DNA of 64,000 nt from Nostoc sp. TH1S01 (lineage in GTDB: Bacteria > Cyanobacteriota > Cyanobacteriia > Cyanobacteriales > Nostocaceae). Numbering within the stretch: position 1 is the stretch's first letter; each line of letters begins with the position of its first letter. Below are positions 7,370 to 16,880 of this stretch, piece after piece. The notes beneath the pieces are model-generated. The model was given only the letters and a program-made list of their open reading frames with translations, did no database searches and was not told the origin of the DNA. The DNA is taken from contig JAGKSW010000032.1 in the NCBI GenBank assembly GCA_018993265.1, positions 1-64,000 on the forward strand. Direction: 5' to 3'. Made by a program: the position numbers and the translations under genes.

Positions 7370-7924
7370 ATGAAAACAGCCACCGCGACCAAGACAGCGA
7401 CTAAAATTGAAGCAATTCTCTACTTGAAGGGTAAACCTTTATCTCTGGGCGAAATAGCCGAGTATGCCGCTTGCGATCGCTCGACGGCAGCAGAAGGCAT
7501 AATTGAACTGATAGATAGTTACGCCCGTAGAGATAGCGCCTTAGAAGTTGTTGAAACCACAGATGGTTATAGCCTGCAACTGAGGCCTGATTTTCAAGAT
7601 TTAGTGCAAACACTGATTCCTGTAGAATTGGGAGTAGGCGCATTGAGGAGTTTAGCTGCGATCGCCCTCAACAGTCCGATTTTGCAAAGCGATTTAATTA
7701 ATCTCCGGGGTTCAGGAGCGTATCAACACGTTCAAGAATTAGTCGAACTAGGTTTTGTCAAGAAACGCCGAGATAACGAATCCCGTTCTTACTCCCTACA
7801 AATAACACCAAAATTTCATCAGTACTTCCAAATCGAACAACTTCCCCAACCATTTGACACCAAAGAACAACAGCTAGAACTAAACCTCGTTATTGAAGAT
7901 GAGGTAGAAGAGGCTAGGGGTTAG
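7370..7924 (+). CDS. scpB: Segregation and condensation protein B
   Basis: 184 residues. ScpB forms dimers that bind the ScpA kleisin in the SMC condensin complex. The two winged-helix domains are visible: the first starts KIEAILYLKGKPLSLGEIAEYA, the second includes LGVGALRSLAAIALNSPILQSDLINLRGSG and VQELVELGFVKKRRD. The C-terminal tail ends EDEVEEARG, and the last residues and stop are encoded by the GAGGCTAGGGGTTAG repeat that continues into the intergenic region. Upstream is an ATGACAA array. No scpA is adjacent. Confidence 0.9.
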   Translation: MKTATATKTATKIEAILYLKGKPLSLGEIAEYAACDRSTAAEGIIELIDSYARRDSALEVVETTDGYSLQLRPDFQDLVQTLIPVELGVGALRSLAAIALNSPILQSDLINLRGSGAYQHVQELVELGFVKKRRDNESRSYSLQITPKFHQYFQIEQLPQPFDTKEQQLELNLVIEDEVEEARG

Positions 7925-7970
7925 AGGTTAGAGGCTAGAGGCTAGAGGCTAGGGGTTAGATTAGAGGAAA
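7908..7970. repeat. GAGGCTAGGGGTTAG tandem repeat
   Basis: Units of GAGGCTAG/GGGTTAGA overlap the scpB stop codon and extend downstream. Related AACCTCTAA units reappear at about 8125-8152. The remainder of 7971-8253 shows a TTTTGACTTTTGACTT run and no convincing gene. Confidence 0.8.
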
Positions 7971-8253
7971 AATTTGATGAGAATACACATTCTCAAACTA
8001 GTACAACGCGGCGGGAATAAAGATACCATTTCAAGTTAGTGAAAAGCTTGTGATCTGAGCTTTTTGACTTTTGACTTTTTTACCCTGAGCGCAGCCGAAG
8101 GGTGACTTTTGACTTCCGCCTAGCCCCTAATCCCTAACCTCTAAACCCTAATCCTTCTTTCTGGTAGATATAAAACCCATACCTGTGGAAAAGGCCCTAC
8201 CCTTGTACTATGGTTTAGAGTAGAATTAGCAACTAAGCTAAAAAAGACTGCCA

Positions 8254-8601
8254 ATGGTGTTTGATCCTGACTTTTTGAATGACAACTCCGAGGAACACCC
8301 GAATCAACTTCTAAGCGAGAACTTTGAGGAAAATCCCAATCAGTTACTCCAGTATTTGCAACATCAGTCTCCTGATGTTCTAGCGCGTGTAGCCCAGTCT
8401 GTCAGCCCCGAAATTAAGCAAATCATTTCCCAAAATGTCCAAGGGCTGGTGGGAATGTTACCCGCAGAAAACTTCAATGTGCAAATTACTACAGACAGAG
8501 AAAATCTAGCTGGGCTATTAGCGTCAGCAATGATGACGGGGTATTTCTTACGGCAGATGGAACAAAGAATGCAGTTAGATTATTTATCTGAAGGGCAATA
8601 G
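8254..8601 (+). CDS. DUF760 family protein
   Basis: 115 residues, all-helical and acidic. The second half carries the conserved DUF760 core: LLQYLQHQSPDVLARVAQS, SPEIKQIISQNVQGLVGMLP, and RENLAGLLASAMMTGYFLRQMEQR. DUF760 proteins occur in cyanobacteria and chloroplasts; their biochemical role is not established. There is no signal peptide or membrane span. The N-terminal 30 residues contain an imperfect NPNQLL duplication (HPNQLLSENFEENPNQLLQYL). It is convergent with the HtrA gene, and the two stops lie in opposite arms of one palindrome. Confidence 0.85.
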   Translation: MVFDPDFLNDNSEEHPNQLLSENFEENPNQLLQYLQHQSPDVLARVAQSVSPEIKQIISQNVQGLVGMLPAENFNVQITTDRENLAGLLASAMMTGYFLRQMEQRMQLDYLSEGQ

Positions 8602-8675
8602 TCAATCAATTTGGGATTTTAGATTTTAGATTGGCTCAAAATCCAAAATCTAAAATTGTCTGGCTATTGACTATT
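8597..8675. terminator. Bidirectional hairpin between convergent genes
   Basis: An outer inverted repeat AATAGTCAAT (8597-8606) / ATTGACTATT (8666-8675) encloses a 17-bp stem (8616-8632 with 8640-8656, one mismatch, 7-nt loop). A T-run follows at 8674-8679 on the plus strand. It sits exactly between DUF760 (+) and htrA (-), and the outer arms contain both stop codons, so it can end transcription from both sides. Confidence 0.7.
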
Positions 8676-9876
8676 TTTTCGGATAGACACCTGACTGTAC
8701 TTTCAAAGTCTGTATTTTTCCACCGCGGTTGATTTCAAGTACGAGGATATCTCCAACTGTGCTGGATTCTACTAGTTTCTGCACTTGGGCGGCTGTTTTA
8801 ACTGGCCTCGCGTTAACTTTTTGAATTACGTCTCCAGGAAGCAGTCCAGCCCGTTTTGCTGGCGAGTCATCTAAAACTCCCTTAATGACAACGCCAGAAT
8901 CTTGCTTGATGTTGAGCTTGTTTTCCAGATTAATTTGCTGCTTTTTAGTTGGAGATAAATCTGCCATTTCAATCCCTAAAAAAGGATGATCTACCCGCCC
9001 TTTTGTAAATAATTCTTTAGCAACACGGGCGGCGGTTTCAATCGGAATGGCAAAACCTAATCCTTGGGCATCAGCACGAATGGCTGTATTCACGCCTATC
9101 ACTTCGCCTTGGGCATTTAACAAAGGCCCACCAGAGTTACCAGGGTTAATAGCTGCATCAGTTTGGATGAAACTTACACGTTTATCTGGTACACCAACTT
9201 GGGCGCTTGTGCGGTCGGTCGCACTGATGATACCGATAGTAACAGTGTTATCTAAACCGAGAGGATTGCCAATAGCGATCGCCCACTGTCCAGGAATTAA
9301 ATTTTGAGAATTGCCCAGCTTCACAGTCGGCAAGTCATCGCCAGGAATTTTTACAACCGCCACATCCGTAATCGTATCAATGCCCACTACCTTGCCTTCA
9401 AAAGTTCGACCATCCTTGAGGGTGACTTGGACTGTATCTGTATCAGCTACAACGTGGGCATTTGTCAGCAATTCACCATTTTCGCTCAAAATAAATCCTG
9501 AACCTGTACCGCGCTCAATGCGCTCTTGGGGAATTGCTTGTTCCTCTTCCCCAAAAAAGCGGCGCAATAGGGGGTTTTTCAAAGCTTCCGAGATAGGATT
9601 TGCCACCTTGCGAGTTGCATTAATCCGGACTACAGCCGGGCCGACTTTCTGCACTGCCGTGGCGATAAAATTCACATTATCTCCGCCAGCCGCGCCAATA
9701 GTACCACTGGGGGCATAAGGGGTTACAGATTCTGGAGGTAAAGCCGCTGTCACATTTCTTAACTCTCTGAACGAGTGATTTTGCGTCAGGAGATAGCGAC
9801 TACCAAACAGACCTGCACCACCACCAACCAACAATAAAGATAAATAAATAGCCAGTTGCTTCAAAGATAAATTCAT
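8671..9876 (-). CDS. HtrA/Deg-family serine protease
   Basis: 401 residues from ATG 9876; an upstream in-frame ATG at 9900 is less likely because the hydrophobic anchor LAIYLSLLLVGGGAGLFGS should follow closely. This is a trypsin-like S1C protease with catalytic His141 (TNAHVV), Asp171 (ITDVAVV) and Ser248 (GNSGGPL), followed by one PDZ domain (about 300-390, GVVIKGVLDDSPAKRAGL). Cyanobacteria encode three (HtrA, HhoA, HhoB) that degrade or refold damaged envelope and periplasmic proteins under heat and light stress. With an uncleaved or cleaved N-terminal helix it acts in the periplasm. Which of the three it is cannot be settled here. Confidence 0.92.
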   Translation of the reverse strand: MNLSLKQLAIYLSLLLVGGGAGLFGSRYLLTQNHSFRELRNVTAALPPESVTPYAPSGTIGAAGGDNVNFIATAVQKVGPAVVRINATRKVANPISEALKNPLLRRFFGEEEQAIPQERIERGTGSGFILSENGELLTNAHVVADTDTVQVTLKDGRTFEGKVVGIDTITDVAVVKIPGDDLPTVKLGNSQNLIPGQWAIAIGNPLGLDNTVTIGIISATDRTSAQVGVPDKRVSFIQTDAAINPGNSGGPLLNAQGEVIGVNTAIRADAQGLGFAIPIETAARVAKELFTKGRVDHPFLGIEMADLSPTKKQQINLENKLNIKQDSGVVIKGVLDDSPAKRAGLLPGDVIQKVNARPVKTAAQVQKLVESSTVGDILVLEINRGGKIQTLKVQSGVYPKK

Positions 9877-10555
9877 AATAATTACGCTTAAGGACAGCAA
9901 TGCAGTTGCTAATTTCTAAGTGTAGTCAAGCAATTGGTAAGTGGACAGATAAATTTAACATACAGTTGCTTAATAAATATTGAAATTAGAAATCAGTAGC
10001 TAGGAAAGAGCTTTACTCTTTGAGAGAAATACCAATATCCATTTATAGTTATACGACTAATATTTCTGGGAAAACTAGTCTTAATTGATCTAGATTCAGA
10101 TCCCTAGACTGTGATGACAATTTTTTCTTGTGATGTAGAAGTTAGGCAAACCTATAGTCGCGCTCATGCAACTAGTGAAAATTACTGACTCTCTCACCGC
10201 CAGGAAGATTTATTCTGGGGGTCGTATTTTAGTTGATCGGGTATTCACTATGCTGACTAATTCCCCATTGTCTTCAAACAGTTTATGGAAGTATTTACAC
10301 GCGATCGCCAAGACCTATCACCACAAGGTGGCGGACTCAAGCCCAATGCTGGGGAAAGGGAACAAACGGATGAACTGTTGCCTGTTGCCGGTTCCCTGCA
10401 ATGCCTTGAGCTTGTTGAAGGGTTCCCTCTCCCGCAGGGAGTTGAACAAAATGCCCAACTGCGACAAAGCAAAAACTTAGTAGCAGCGGATAAAATTCAT
10501 CTCTGGGTTGGTTTCATCGCAGGCAATTGGCCAATTTCGGTGGATGAGGTGCGGT
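9877..10555. other. 679-bp region without a supported gene
   Basis: Two overlapping open frames (10166-10480 and 10285-10569, plus strand) lie here. Neither resembles a family I know, and their middle part is made of repetitive sequence (CTGTTGCCTGTTGCCGG and similar). The second frame ends 11 bp inside the downstream kinase start, so a short leader protein or a degraded upstream domain is possible. I do not call either as a gene. Confidence 0.5.
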
Positions 10556-12544
10556 ATGTCCATTGTTAGCCTGAGAAAAATTCTGAACAAAAAAGAGTTA
10601 CAGTCTCTGCTTGAGAACTTAGCCAGCCAAATCAACAGTGCTATTGAGATTGAACTGTTAGATGGCACGCAACTGATCAGTATTGGCACACACATTACAA
10701 AAAACCGATATCCAATTGAGGTTTCTGGAAAACACATCGGTTGGGTAATTGGGGAAGAACAGACACATACAGTCGCAAACTTACTTTCGCTTTTGGCAAA
10801 ACAAGAAGCCGAAAAGAAAGAACTAGCTAAAGAATTACTAGAGCGATATCAGGAAATTGATTTATTTCAGGATATCTCGACTCAACTGACAACGAGTTTG
10901 GATAAACGACAAATTGCCCAACTCGTACTTCAAGAAATGAGTCAATTAATTGAATCATCTGCCGGGGCGATTCTTCTCCTCAGTCAGGATGCAGCTACCT
11001 TGGAACTGATTGCCGAATTTGGCAAGTTTTTCGACCACCGTCAAATCGCATCAAACAAAGGCATTATTGGCAATATTGTGCAATCTGGTCGTGCAGAACT
11101 CGTCAATCATGTGCAAGCTGATCCGCGATTAGGAGAGGAGAAAAACATTCAGGCGCTGATTTGTGTTCCCTTACAAGCCAAAGAACAAATACTAGGTGCG
11201 ATCGCAATTGGCACTCATAAAATCGACGCTTACACAGCCGAACATCTCAAACTTGTGAGTATTTTTGCCTCACAAACCGCAGTAGCCATTGAAAAAGCAT
11301 TGCTTTATGAACAAAGCACTCAAGCTACTGCCCAAGCAAAAGCCCAGACAGAAAAGCTCCAGCAAGCTTTACAAGAGTTGCAACTCGCACAAACCCAGTT
11401 AATTCAAAGCGAAAAAATGTCCAGCTTAGGACAACTCATTGCCGGAGTCGCCCATGAAATTAACAATCCAGTTAACTTTATTTGCGGCAACTTGCGGTGT
11501 GTTTCCGAGTATGCCCAAGACTTATTGCACCTGCTGCAAGAATATCAAAAATGCTTTCCTGTGACCCCGCCAGAACTGGAATCAGAATTAGACAATATCG
11601 ATGTGGAGTTTATTACCGAAGATTTGCCCAAATTACTAGATTCAATGAAACTAGGGAGCGATCGCATCGTAGAAATTGTCAAATCCCTGAAAAACTTCTC
11701 TCGCCACGACGAAGCCCAAACCAAAGCCGTCAACATCCACGATGGAATTGACGGAACATTGATGATTCTCCGCCATCGCCTCAAAGCCACTAGCCACCGC
11801 CCAGAAATTGCCATCATTAAAGACTATGCCAAACTTCCCTTGATTGAATGCTATCCCGGACAGTTAAATCAGGTGTTTATGAACATCATGGTCAATGCCA
11901 TTGATGCTTTAGAAGAGTCAATGGTGAGTGGGGAATCGGAAGTAGGGAATCGGGAAATGTCCACCCCAACTCACCAAATTACCATTCGCACCCAAAACTT
12001 AGACAATCAGTGGATTGTGATTCGCATTGCCGACAATGGCCCAGGAATGACGGAAGAGATCATGCAACGCATCTACGATCCCTTTTTCACCACAAAAGAA
12101 ATTGGTAAGGGAACAGGCTTAGGTATGGCCATCAGCCACCAAATTATTGTGGACAGACACCAAGGAATACTCAAGTGTCGTTCTCAACCAGGTCAAGGCA
12201 CAGAATTCTGGATTCAGATTCCAGTGAATTTTGCCACAGAAGATGCTGAAGAAAATGACTCTCACACTGTTGTAGTGCCATCTGTGGTAGAGACTGCCTT
12301 ACCAACCAATACATCTGATGCAGAAGGCTTTATCGCATCTACCACCCCTATACTCAAACCCACTGAACTGCTGATTCGCCATAGTCAACTTATCCGGCGA
12401 CTTTCACAGCAGAGTCCCAGGGTGAGTACAACTTCTCCAAACCAAATTTACCAAATGTTCCAACGTCATCCGATTTTATTAAAGCTTTACGCCACTTTGT
12501 TGTCCTGGTTTTGTTGTGCCACCCCTACCCAAACCCACCATTAA
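10556..12544 (+). CDS. GAF-domain sensor histidine kinase
   Basis: 662 residues from ATG 10556, chosen for GAGG spaced 6-7 nt upstream; the longer frame from 10508 adds residues without support. Order: an N-terminal cyanobacterial sensor segment (SLRKILNKKELQSLLENLA to YPIEVSGKHIGWVIG), GAF domain (about 105-265), coiled coil rich in Q/A, phosphoacceptor helix with His300 (AHEINNPVNF), and a HATPase domain with N box (NIMVNAIDAL), DNGPGM and GKGTGLGMA. About 95 C-terminal residues have no known domain. No transmembrane segment, so it is a cytosolic kinase. It precedes the hybrid kinase by 29 bp, probably in one operon. Confidence 0.9.
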   Translation: MSIVSLRKILNKKELQSLLENLASQINSAIEIELLDGTQLISIGTHITKNRYPIEVSGKHIGWVIGEEQTHTVANLLSLLAKQEAEKKELAKELLERYQEIDLFQDISTQLTTSLDKRQIAQLVLQEMSQLIESSAGAILLLSQDAATLELIAEFGKFFDHRQIASNKGIIGNIVQSGRAELVNHVQADPRLGEEKNIQALICVPLQAKEQILGAIAIGTHKIDAYTAEHLKLVSIFASQTAVAIEKALLYEQSTQATAQAKAQTEKLQQALQELQLAQTQLIQSEKMSSLGQLIAGVAHEINNPVNFICGNLRCVSEYAQDLLHLLQEYQKCFPVTPPELESELDNIDVEFITEDLPKLLDSMKLGSDRIVEIVKSLKNFSRHDEAQTKAVNIHDGIDGTLMILRHRLKATSHRPEIAIIKDYAKLPLIECYPGQLNQVFMNIMVNAIDALEESMVSGESEVGNREMSTPTHQITIRTQNLDNQWIVIRIADNGPGMTEEIMQRIYDPFFTTKEIGKGTGLGMAISHQIIVDRHQGILKCRSQPGQGTEFWIQIPVNFATEDAEENDSHTVVVPSVVETALPTNTSDAEGFIASTTPILKPTELLIRHSQLIRRLSQQSPRVSTTSPNQIYQMFQRHPILLKLYATLLSWFCCATPTQTHH

Positions 12545-12573
12545 TCCACAATCAATATTAGGAAACTATAAAT

Positions 12574-15500
12574 ATGTCTCACCAACTTGACGAATTTCAC
12601 CGTCAGCTTTTGGAAAAATGTCCCGTTGGTCTGGTATTGTGCCGAACAGATGGTACTCTGATTGACATTAACCCTGCATACGCTGCTATTTTGGGGCGCA
12701 CTGTTTCAGAAACTCTTAACCTCAACAATTGGCAAATTACTTCTGATACCTATGTTGCCACTGAGCAAGCCATAATCAAAAACTTAGAACAAACTGGCCG
12801 CTACGAGTCTTATGAGAAAGAATACATCCACAAAGATGGGCATTTGGTGCCAGTGAAAATCTCCGCCGTAATGATTGAAAGAGATGGAGAGAAGCTGATT
12901 TGGTCGAGTGTGGAGGATATTACAGACCTCAGACAAGCTCAACAACAACGGCTACAATCGGAAAAAATCTTAAAACAGAGTGAAGCAAGATACCGTTCTT
13001 TGATTAAAACCAACACGCAAATTATTTGGGTTAGTTCACCAGAAGGAATTTGCTTTGAACTTACCGATTGGATAGCCTACACAGGACAAACCTTAGCGGA
13101 AGCTGAGAACGGCGGCTGGATTGAGGCCGTTCATCCTGACGATCGCGGCTACACGGGAGAAGCTTGGGGTATTGCTGTCGCCAACCTCAGCCAATATCAA
13201 ATTGAATACCGTATTCGGGGTAAGGATGGCAACTATCGCTATTTTTGGGTCTGGGGCGCACCTGTAATTGAAGATGATGGTAGTGTGCGAGAGTGGATTG
13301 GCACTTGCACAGATATTCACGATCGCAAACTGGCAGAAGCAGAAAATCAAAGATTAAAAGAAAGATATCGCTCTTTAGTAACTGCTACCTCTCAAATTGT
13401 TTGGGGAGCAACAGCCGAAGGTCTAGGGATTAGCAGTGAAATGCTGACTTGGATCGCTTATACAGGGCAAACTGAAGCAGAAGTTACTGGTTGGGGTTGG
13501 ATTGATCCGATTCATCCTGATGACCGTAGTCAATCACAAGCCGCCTGGAATGCAGCCGTGGCAAACCGCAGTATCTACCAAACTGAATATCGGCTGCGGG
13601 GCAAAGATGGAATCTACCGCTATTTCTCAGTTTGTGGTACTCCTGTCTTAGCAGCAGATGGTAGCATTCGAGAATGGATTGGAACTTGCACTGACATTCA
13701 CGATCGCAAACTAGCAGAAGCGGAAAATCAACGTTTATTAGATATGTTGAATCACTCTAGTGATGCGATTATTGTCCGCGATATGAGTGATAAAATCTCC
13801 TACTGGAATCAAGGTGCAGAAAGGCTTTACCATTGGACGCGTGAGGAAGTTAAAGACCAATATATTTACACATTTCTCGAAAAAATCTTTCCCAAACCCA
13901 AAGCAGAAATCACAGCCGAGTTATTACAACAAGGCAATTGGGAAGGAGAAGTCCAACACATTACCCATGATGGCAAACTAATTACTGTCCAGAGTCGATG
14001 GACTTTACAACGTGATGCTGCTGGTGAACCTTGTGCCGTGTTAGAAATTAATACTGATATTACCGCCCGCAAACAAGCGGAAATTGCGCTGCGCCAACTC
14101 AATCAAGAACTGGAAGCCAGAGTTGCCGAACGGACAGCCGCTTTACAAAATACCCTTGCAGAAGCCCAAGGTTTAAACGCGATTTTGGATAACTTAGCAG
14201 ATGGTTTGTTAGTCGTAGATATGTCAGGGCAAATTACCCATTTCAATCCTGCCTTTTTAGCAATGCACGGATTGACAGCCACCGCCCTCAAAGGTCATTA
14301 TCAAGAACTGCCGATCGCTGGTTTAGCACATCTGATTGAACAAACTCAATCCCATCCCCAAGAGGTATTTGCTGCCGAAATTGAACTAGCAAAAGAACGC
14401 ATTGGTCAAGCTGTCGCCACCGCCATCTTTAAGCAAACAACAGCTAACGAACCTGCTACTTGTTTTGGTTCTGCACTCCTGATTCGGGATGTGACCGCCG
14501 AAAAAGAAGTTGACAAAATGAAGACCGACTTTATTTCCACAGTTTCTCACGAACTGCGGACACCTTTAACTTCGGTGCTGGGATTTGCCTCCATCATTCA
14601 AGAAAAACTCGAAACCGATGTCTTCCCGATGCTGACTACCGAAGACCGCAAACTGCAAAAAACGATTAAGCGGGTGGGTGACAATCTCAACATTATTGTG
14701 TCGGAAGCAGAACGACTGACATCCTTGATTAATGATGTGTTAGACATTGCCAAGATGGAAGCCGGAAAAGTGGAATGGCAAATGCAGCCTCTTGATCCCA
14801 GTGAATTGCTAGATTGGGCGACTACTTCCACAGCAGCCTTGTTTGAAACCAACGGCTTGCAACTGGTGAGCGAGATTGATCCTGGAGTACCGCAAATAGT
14901 GGGCGATCGCAACCGATTGTTGCAAGTCTTGATCAACCTAATTTCCAATGCAGTAAAATTCACTCAATACGGTACTGTTACCTGTCGCGTCAAACAACAA
15001 AATGATGGTGTTTGCATCAGCGTGATTGACACAGGTATCGGTATTGCCCTCGAAGACCAGCCGAAGGTTTTTGAGAAATTCCGCCAAGTTGGTGATACCC
15101 TCACCGACAAACCCAAAGGTACAGGGCTAGGATTACCCATTTGCAAACAAATCGTCGAACATCATGGCGGCAGAATTTGGGTGGAAAGTGAACCAGGAAA
15201 AGGCAGCATATTCTCGTTTCTGATTCCGATTTACGCTAAAGATGACAAAGCCAATGGACAAATAAATTTGGAGGCCTTGGTTAAACAACTCAAAGAACAT
15301 GTCATCACTACCAACGCTGTGCTGAACGAAAAACGCAAAACCATTCTGGTAGTGGATGATGATAGCAACATTCGCGAATTACTCCGACAGCAACTCGAAA
15401 ACGAAGGCTATAAAGTTCGAGAAGCGAAAGATGGTATGGATGCCATTCATCAAATCAAAATCGCCCGTCCCGATTTGATTCTCTTAGATGTGATGATGCC

Positions 15501-15945
15501 GCAAATTAACGGCTTTGATGTAGCAGCCGTCCTCAAAAATGATCCCCAAACAGCAGATATTCCGATTATTATTCTGTCAATTATTGAAAATAAAGAACGG
15601 GGCTACCACATTGGCATCGATCGCTATCTCACCAAACCCATCAATTCAGAACAACTCCTCAGCGAAATTGGCTTACTCCTTTCCCAAGGTACTTCGAGTA
15701 AAAAGGTATTAGTTGTTGATAAAAATGCCTCAACACTTAAAATCCTATCAGATGTGCTGCAAACTCAAGGATACAGCGTCATTGAAGCCTCCAATCCCCA
15801 AGAATGCATCCACAAAGCCCGATCAGCTAAACCTGACATGATTATCATTGATTCTATCTTTTCTCATGAAACCGACCTGGTGAAAACTTTACGGTTTGAA
15901 AAAGATTTAGAGAATGTCTTTTTCATCATGTTGTCTGATCGCTAA
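12574..15945 (+). CDS. Hybrid histidine kinase, five PAS domains, two receiver domains
   Basis: 1123 residues. Five PAS/PAC units lie at about 1-125, 135-255, 262-382, 385-505 and 530-635, with a coiled coil before the fifth. HisKA follows with His659 (TVSHELRTPLTS), then a HATPase domain (DTGIGI, GTGLGLPI), and receiver 1 with Asp972 (LILLDVMMPQ). Receiver 2 has Asp1093 (MIIIDSIF) but ends at FFIMLSDR, lacking the last strand-helix and the conserved Lys. PAS2 and PAS3 are near-duplicates offset by 381 bp, sharing the segment IGTCTDIHDRKLAEAENQR. No membrane span. It likely passes phosphate to the downstream single-domain regulator. Confidence 0.92.
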   Translation: MSHQLDEFHRQLLEKCPVGLVLCRTDGTLIDINPAYAAILGRTVSETLNLNNWQITSDTYVATEQAIIKNLEQTGRYESYEKEYIHKDGHLVPVKISAVMIERDGEKLIWSSVEDITDLRQAQQQRLQSEKILKQSEARYRSLIKTNTQIIWVSSPEGICFELTDWIAYTGQTLAEAENGGWIEAVHPDDRGYTGEAWGIAVANLSQYQIEYRIRGKDGNYRYFWVWGAPVIEDDGSVREWIGTCTDIHDRKLAEAENQRLKERYRSLVTATSQIVWGATAEGLGISSEMLTWIAYTGQTEAEVTGWGWIDPIHPDDRSQSQAAWNAAVANRSIYQTEYRLRGKDGIYRYFSVCGTPVLAADGSIREWIGTCTDIHDRKLAEAENQRLLDMLNHSSDAIIVRDMSDKISYWNQGAERLYHWTREEVKDQYIYTFLEKIFPKPKAEITAELLQQGNWEGEVQHITHDGKLITVQSRWTLQRDAAGEPCAVLEINTDITARKQAEIALRQLNQELEARVAERTAALQNTLAEAQGLNAILDNLADGLLVVDMSGQITHFNPAFLAMHGLTATALKGHYQELPIAGLAHLIEQTQSHPQEVFAAEIELAKERIGQAVATAIFKQTTANEPATCFGSALLIRDVTAEKEVDKMKTDFISTVSHELRTPLTSVLGFASIIQEKLETDVFPMLTTEDRKLQKTIKRVGDNLNIIVSEAERLTSLINDVLDIAKMEAGKVEWQMQPLDPSELLDWATTSTAALFETNGLQLVSEIDPGVPQIVGDRNRLLQVLINLISNAVKFTQYGTVTCRVKQQNDGVCISVIDTGIGIALEDQPKVFEKFRQVGDTLTDKPKGTGLGLPICKQIVEHHGGRIWVESEPGKGSIFSFLIPIYAKDDKANGQINLEALVKQLKEHVITTNAVLNEKRKTILVVDDDSNIRELLRQQLENEGYKVREAKDGMDAIHQIKIARPDLILLDVMMPQINGFDVAAVLKNDPQTADIPIIILSIIENKERGYHIGIDRYLTKPINSEQLLSEIGLLLSQGTSSKKVLVVDKNASTLKILSDVLQTQGYSVIEASNPQECIHKARSAKPDMIIIDSIFSHETDLVKTLRFEKDLENVFFIMLSDR

Positions 15946-16207
15946 TCAGCATCAAGAGAGACTAGAGACTTGAGGCTAGGAAATAGTATTTTTTCACTTT
16001 CCAGTCAGCTAATCACGCGAAAATTCATCACTAATACCAAGTTGCAATCAAAGATAGTAATTTGGGCTGGGAGTGGGGATTAGGAATACTATTTCTGAAC
16101 GCAACTTAGTATAAACATCAAAAAATTGCTAGTCTCTAGCCCCTAATCCCTAGCCTCTCATTTCACTTCCTAAATAAATAATTTTAGAAATCACATCGGA
16201 TTGCTAT
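15946..16207. other. Intergenic region with weak repeats
   Basis: It contains scattered TAGAGACTTGAGGCTAGG and CCCCTAATCCCTAGCCTC units, which are complementary members of the same repeat type seen near ispD and scpB. I see no gene or clear promoter. Confidence 0.5.
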
Positions 16208-16585
16208 ATGACGCAAAAAATTCTCATTGTTGATGATGAACCTAACATCGTAATTTTGATGGAACAAGCTCTAGAATCATTAGAGGATGAAGGTGTAGAA
16301 CTCCTAACTGCTAGAAATGGAGAAGAAGCACTGGAAACTATTAAAACTGAAAAGCCAAATTTAGTTTTTCTAGATGTTATGATGCCGAAAATGAGTGGTT
16401 TAGAAGTTTGTCAGATAGTCAAACACGACCTCCAAATGAATGAAATTTACATTGTGATGTTGACAGCAAAGGGGCAAGAATTTGATAAACAAAAAGGAAT
16501 CGAGGTTGGTGCTGACTTATATTTAACAAAACCCTTTCGTCCAAAAGAAGTACTAGAAAAATCCATACAGGTATTAGGGTTTTAA
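16208..16585 (+). CDS. Single-domain response regulator
   Basis: 125 residues forming one receiver domain: acidic pocket DDE at 10-12 (ILIVDDEPNI), phosphoacceptor Asp56 (LVFLDVMMPK), Thr in VMLTAKG and Lys in LTKPF. No output domain, so it works as a phosphotransfer partner or by protein contact, like CheY or Rcp proteins. Its position after the hybrid kinase suggests it receives phosphate from that kinase. Confidence 0.9.
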   Translation: MTQKILIVDDEPNIVILMEQALESLEDEGVELLTARNGEEALETIKTEKPNLVFLDVMMPKMSGLEVCQIVKHDLQMNEIYIVMLTAKGQEFDKQKGIEVGADLYLTKPFRPKEVLEKSIQVLGF

Positions 16586-16606
16586 ATAAAATTTACAAAT
16601 TTTAAG

Positions 16607-16642
16607 TACGAACCGCCAAGTACGCCAAGTACGCCAAGAATA
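16607..16642. repeat. GAACCGCCAAGTACGCCAAG repeat
   Basis: Three CCAAGTACG units follow GAACCG. It belongs to the dispersed 'CGAACCGC...' repeat family also present in the opposite orientation at 39865-39897, 51797-51826 and 61705-61737. Confidence 0.7.
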
Positions 16643-16689
16643 GAAGATTGAAGAAGAACTCAGAAGTCAGAATTCAGGAGTCAGAATGT

Positions 16690-16749
16690 AATTAGTGGGG
16701 GATTCAGACCCGCCACTAATTGTAGACCACTAAATTTTTAATTTAGTGG
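16690..16749. repeat. Two adjacent TTAGTGG hairpins
   Basis: AATTAGTGG (16690-16698) pairs with CCACTAATT (16713-16721), and CCACTAAATT (16727-16736) pairs perfectly with AATTTAGTGG (16740-16749) across a TTT loop. The flanks carry GAATTCAGGAGTCAGAA and its complement (16669-16687, 16798-16815), making a larger symmetric unit between the response regulator and the phosphorylase. Confidence 0.75.
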
Positions 16750-16880
16750 GGGTTTTAAACCCAGTTATTCATCCGCCAGTCGTACATAATTCATACTGAA
16801 TTCTGACTCCTGACACCTGAATTCTATTTTGATAATTGTTAAGTGCAAGTTTATAGAGAATTGGTATTACTCTCCACGGT

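Noticed and set aside
10166-10569. Two overlapping plus-strand frames upstream of the GAF kinase
   Set aside because: No recognisable family, repetitive middle section and overlap in different frames; described only as a region of unknown content.
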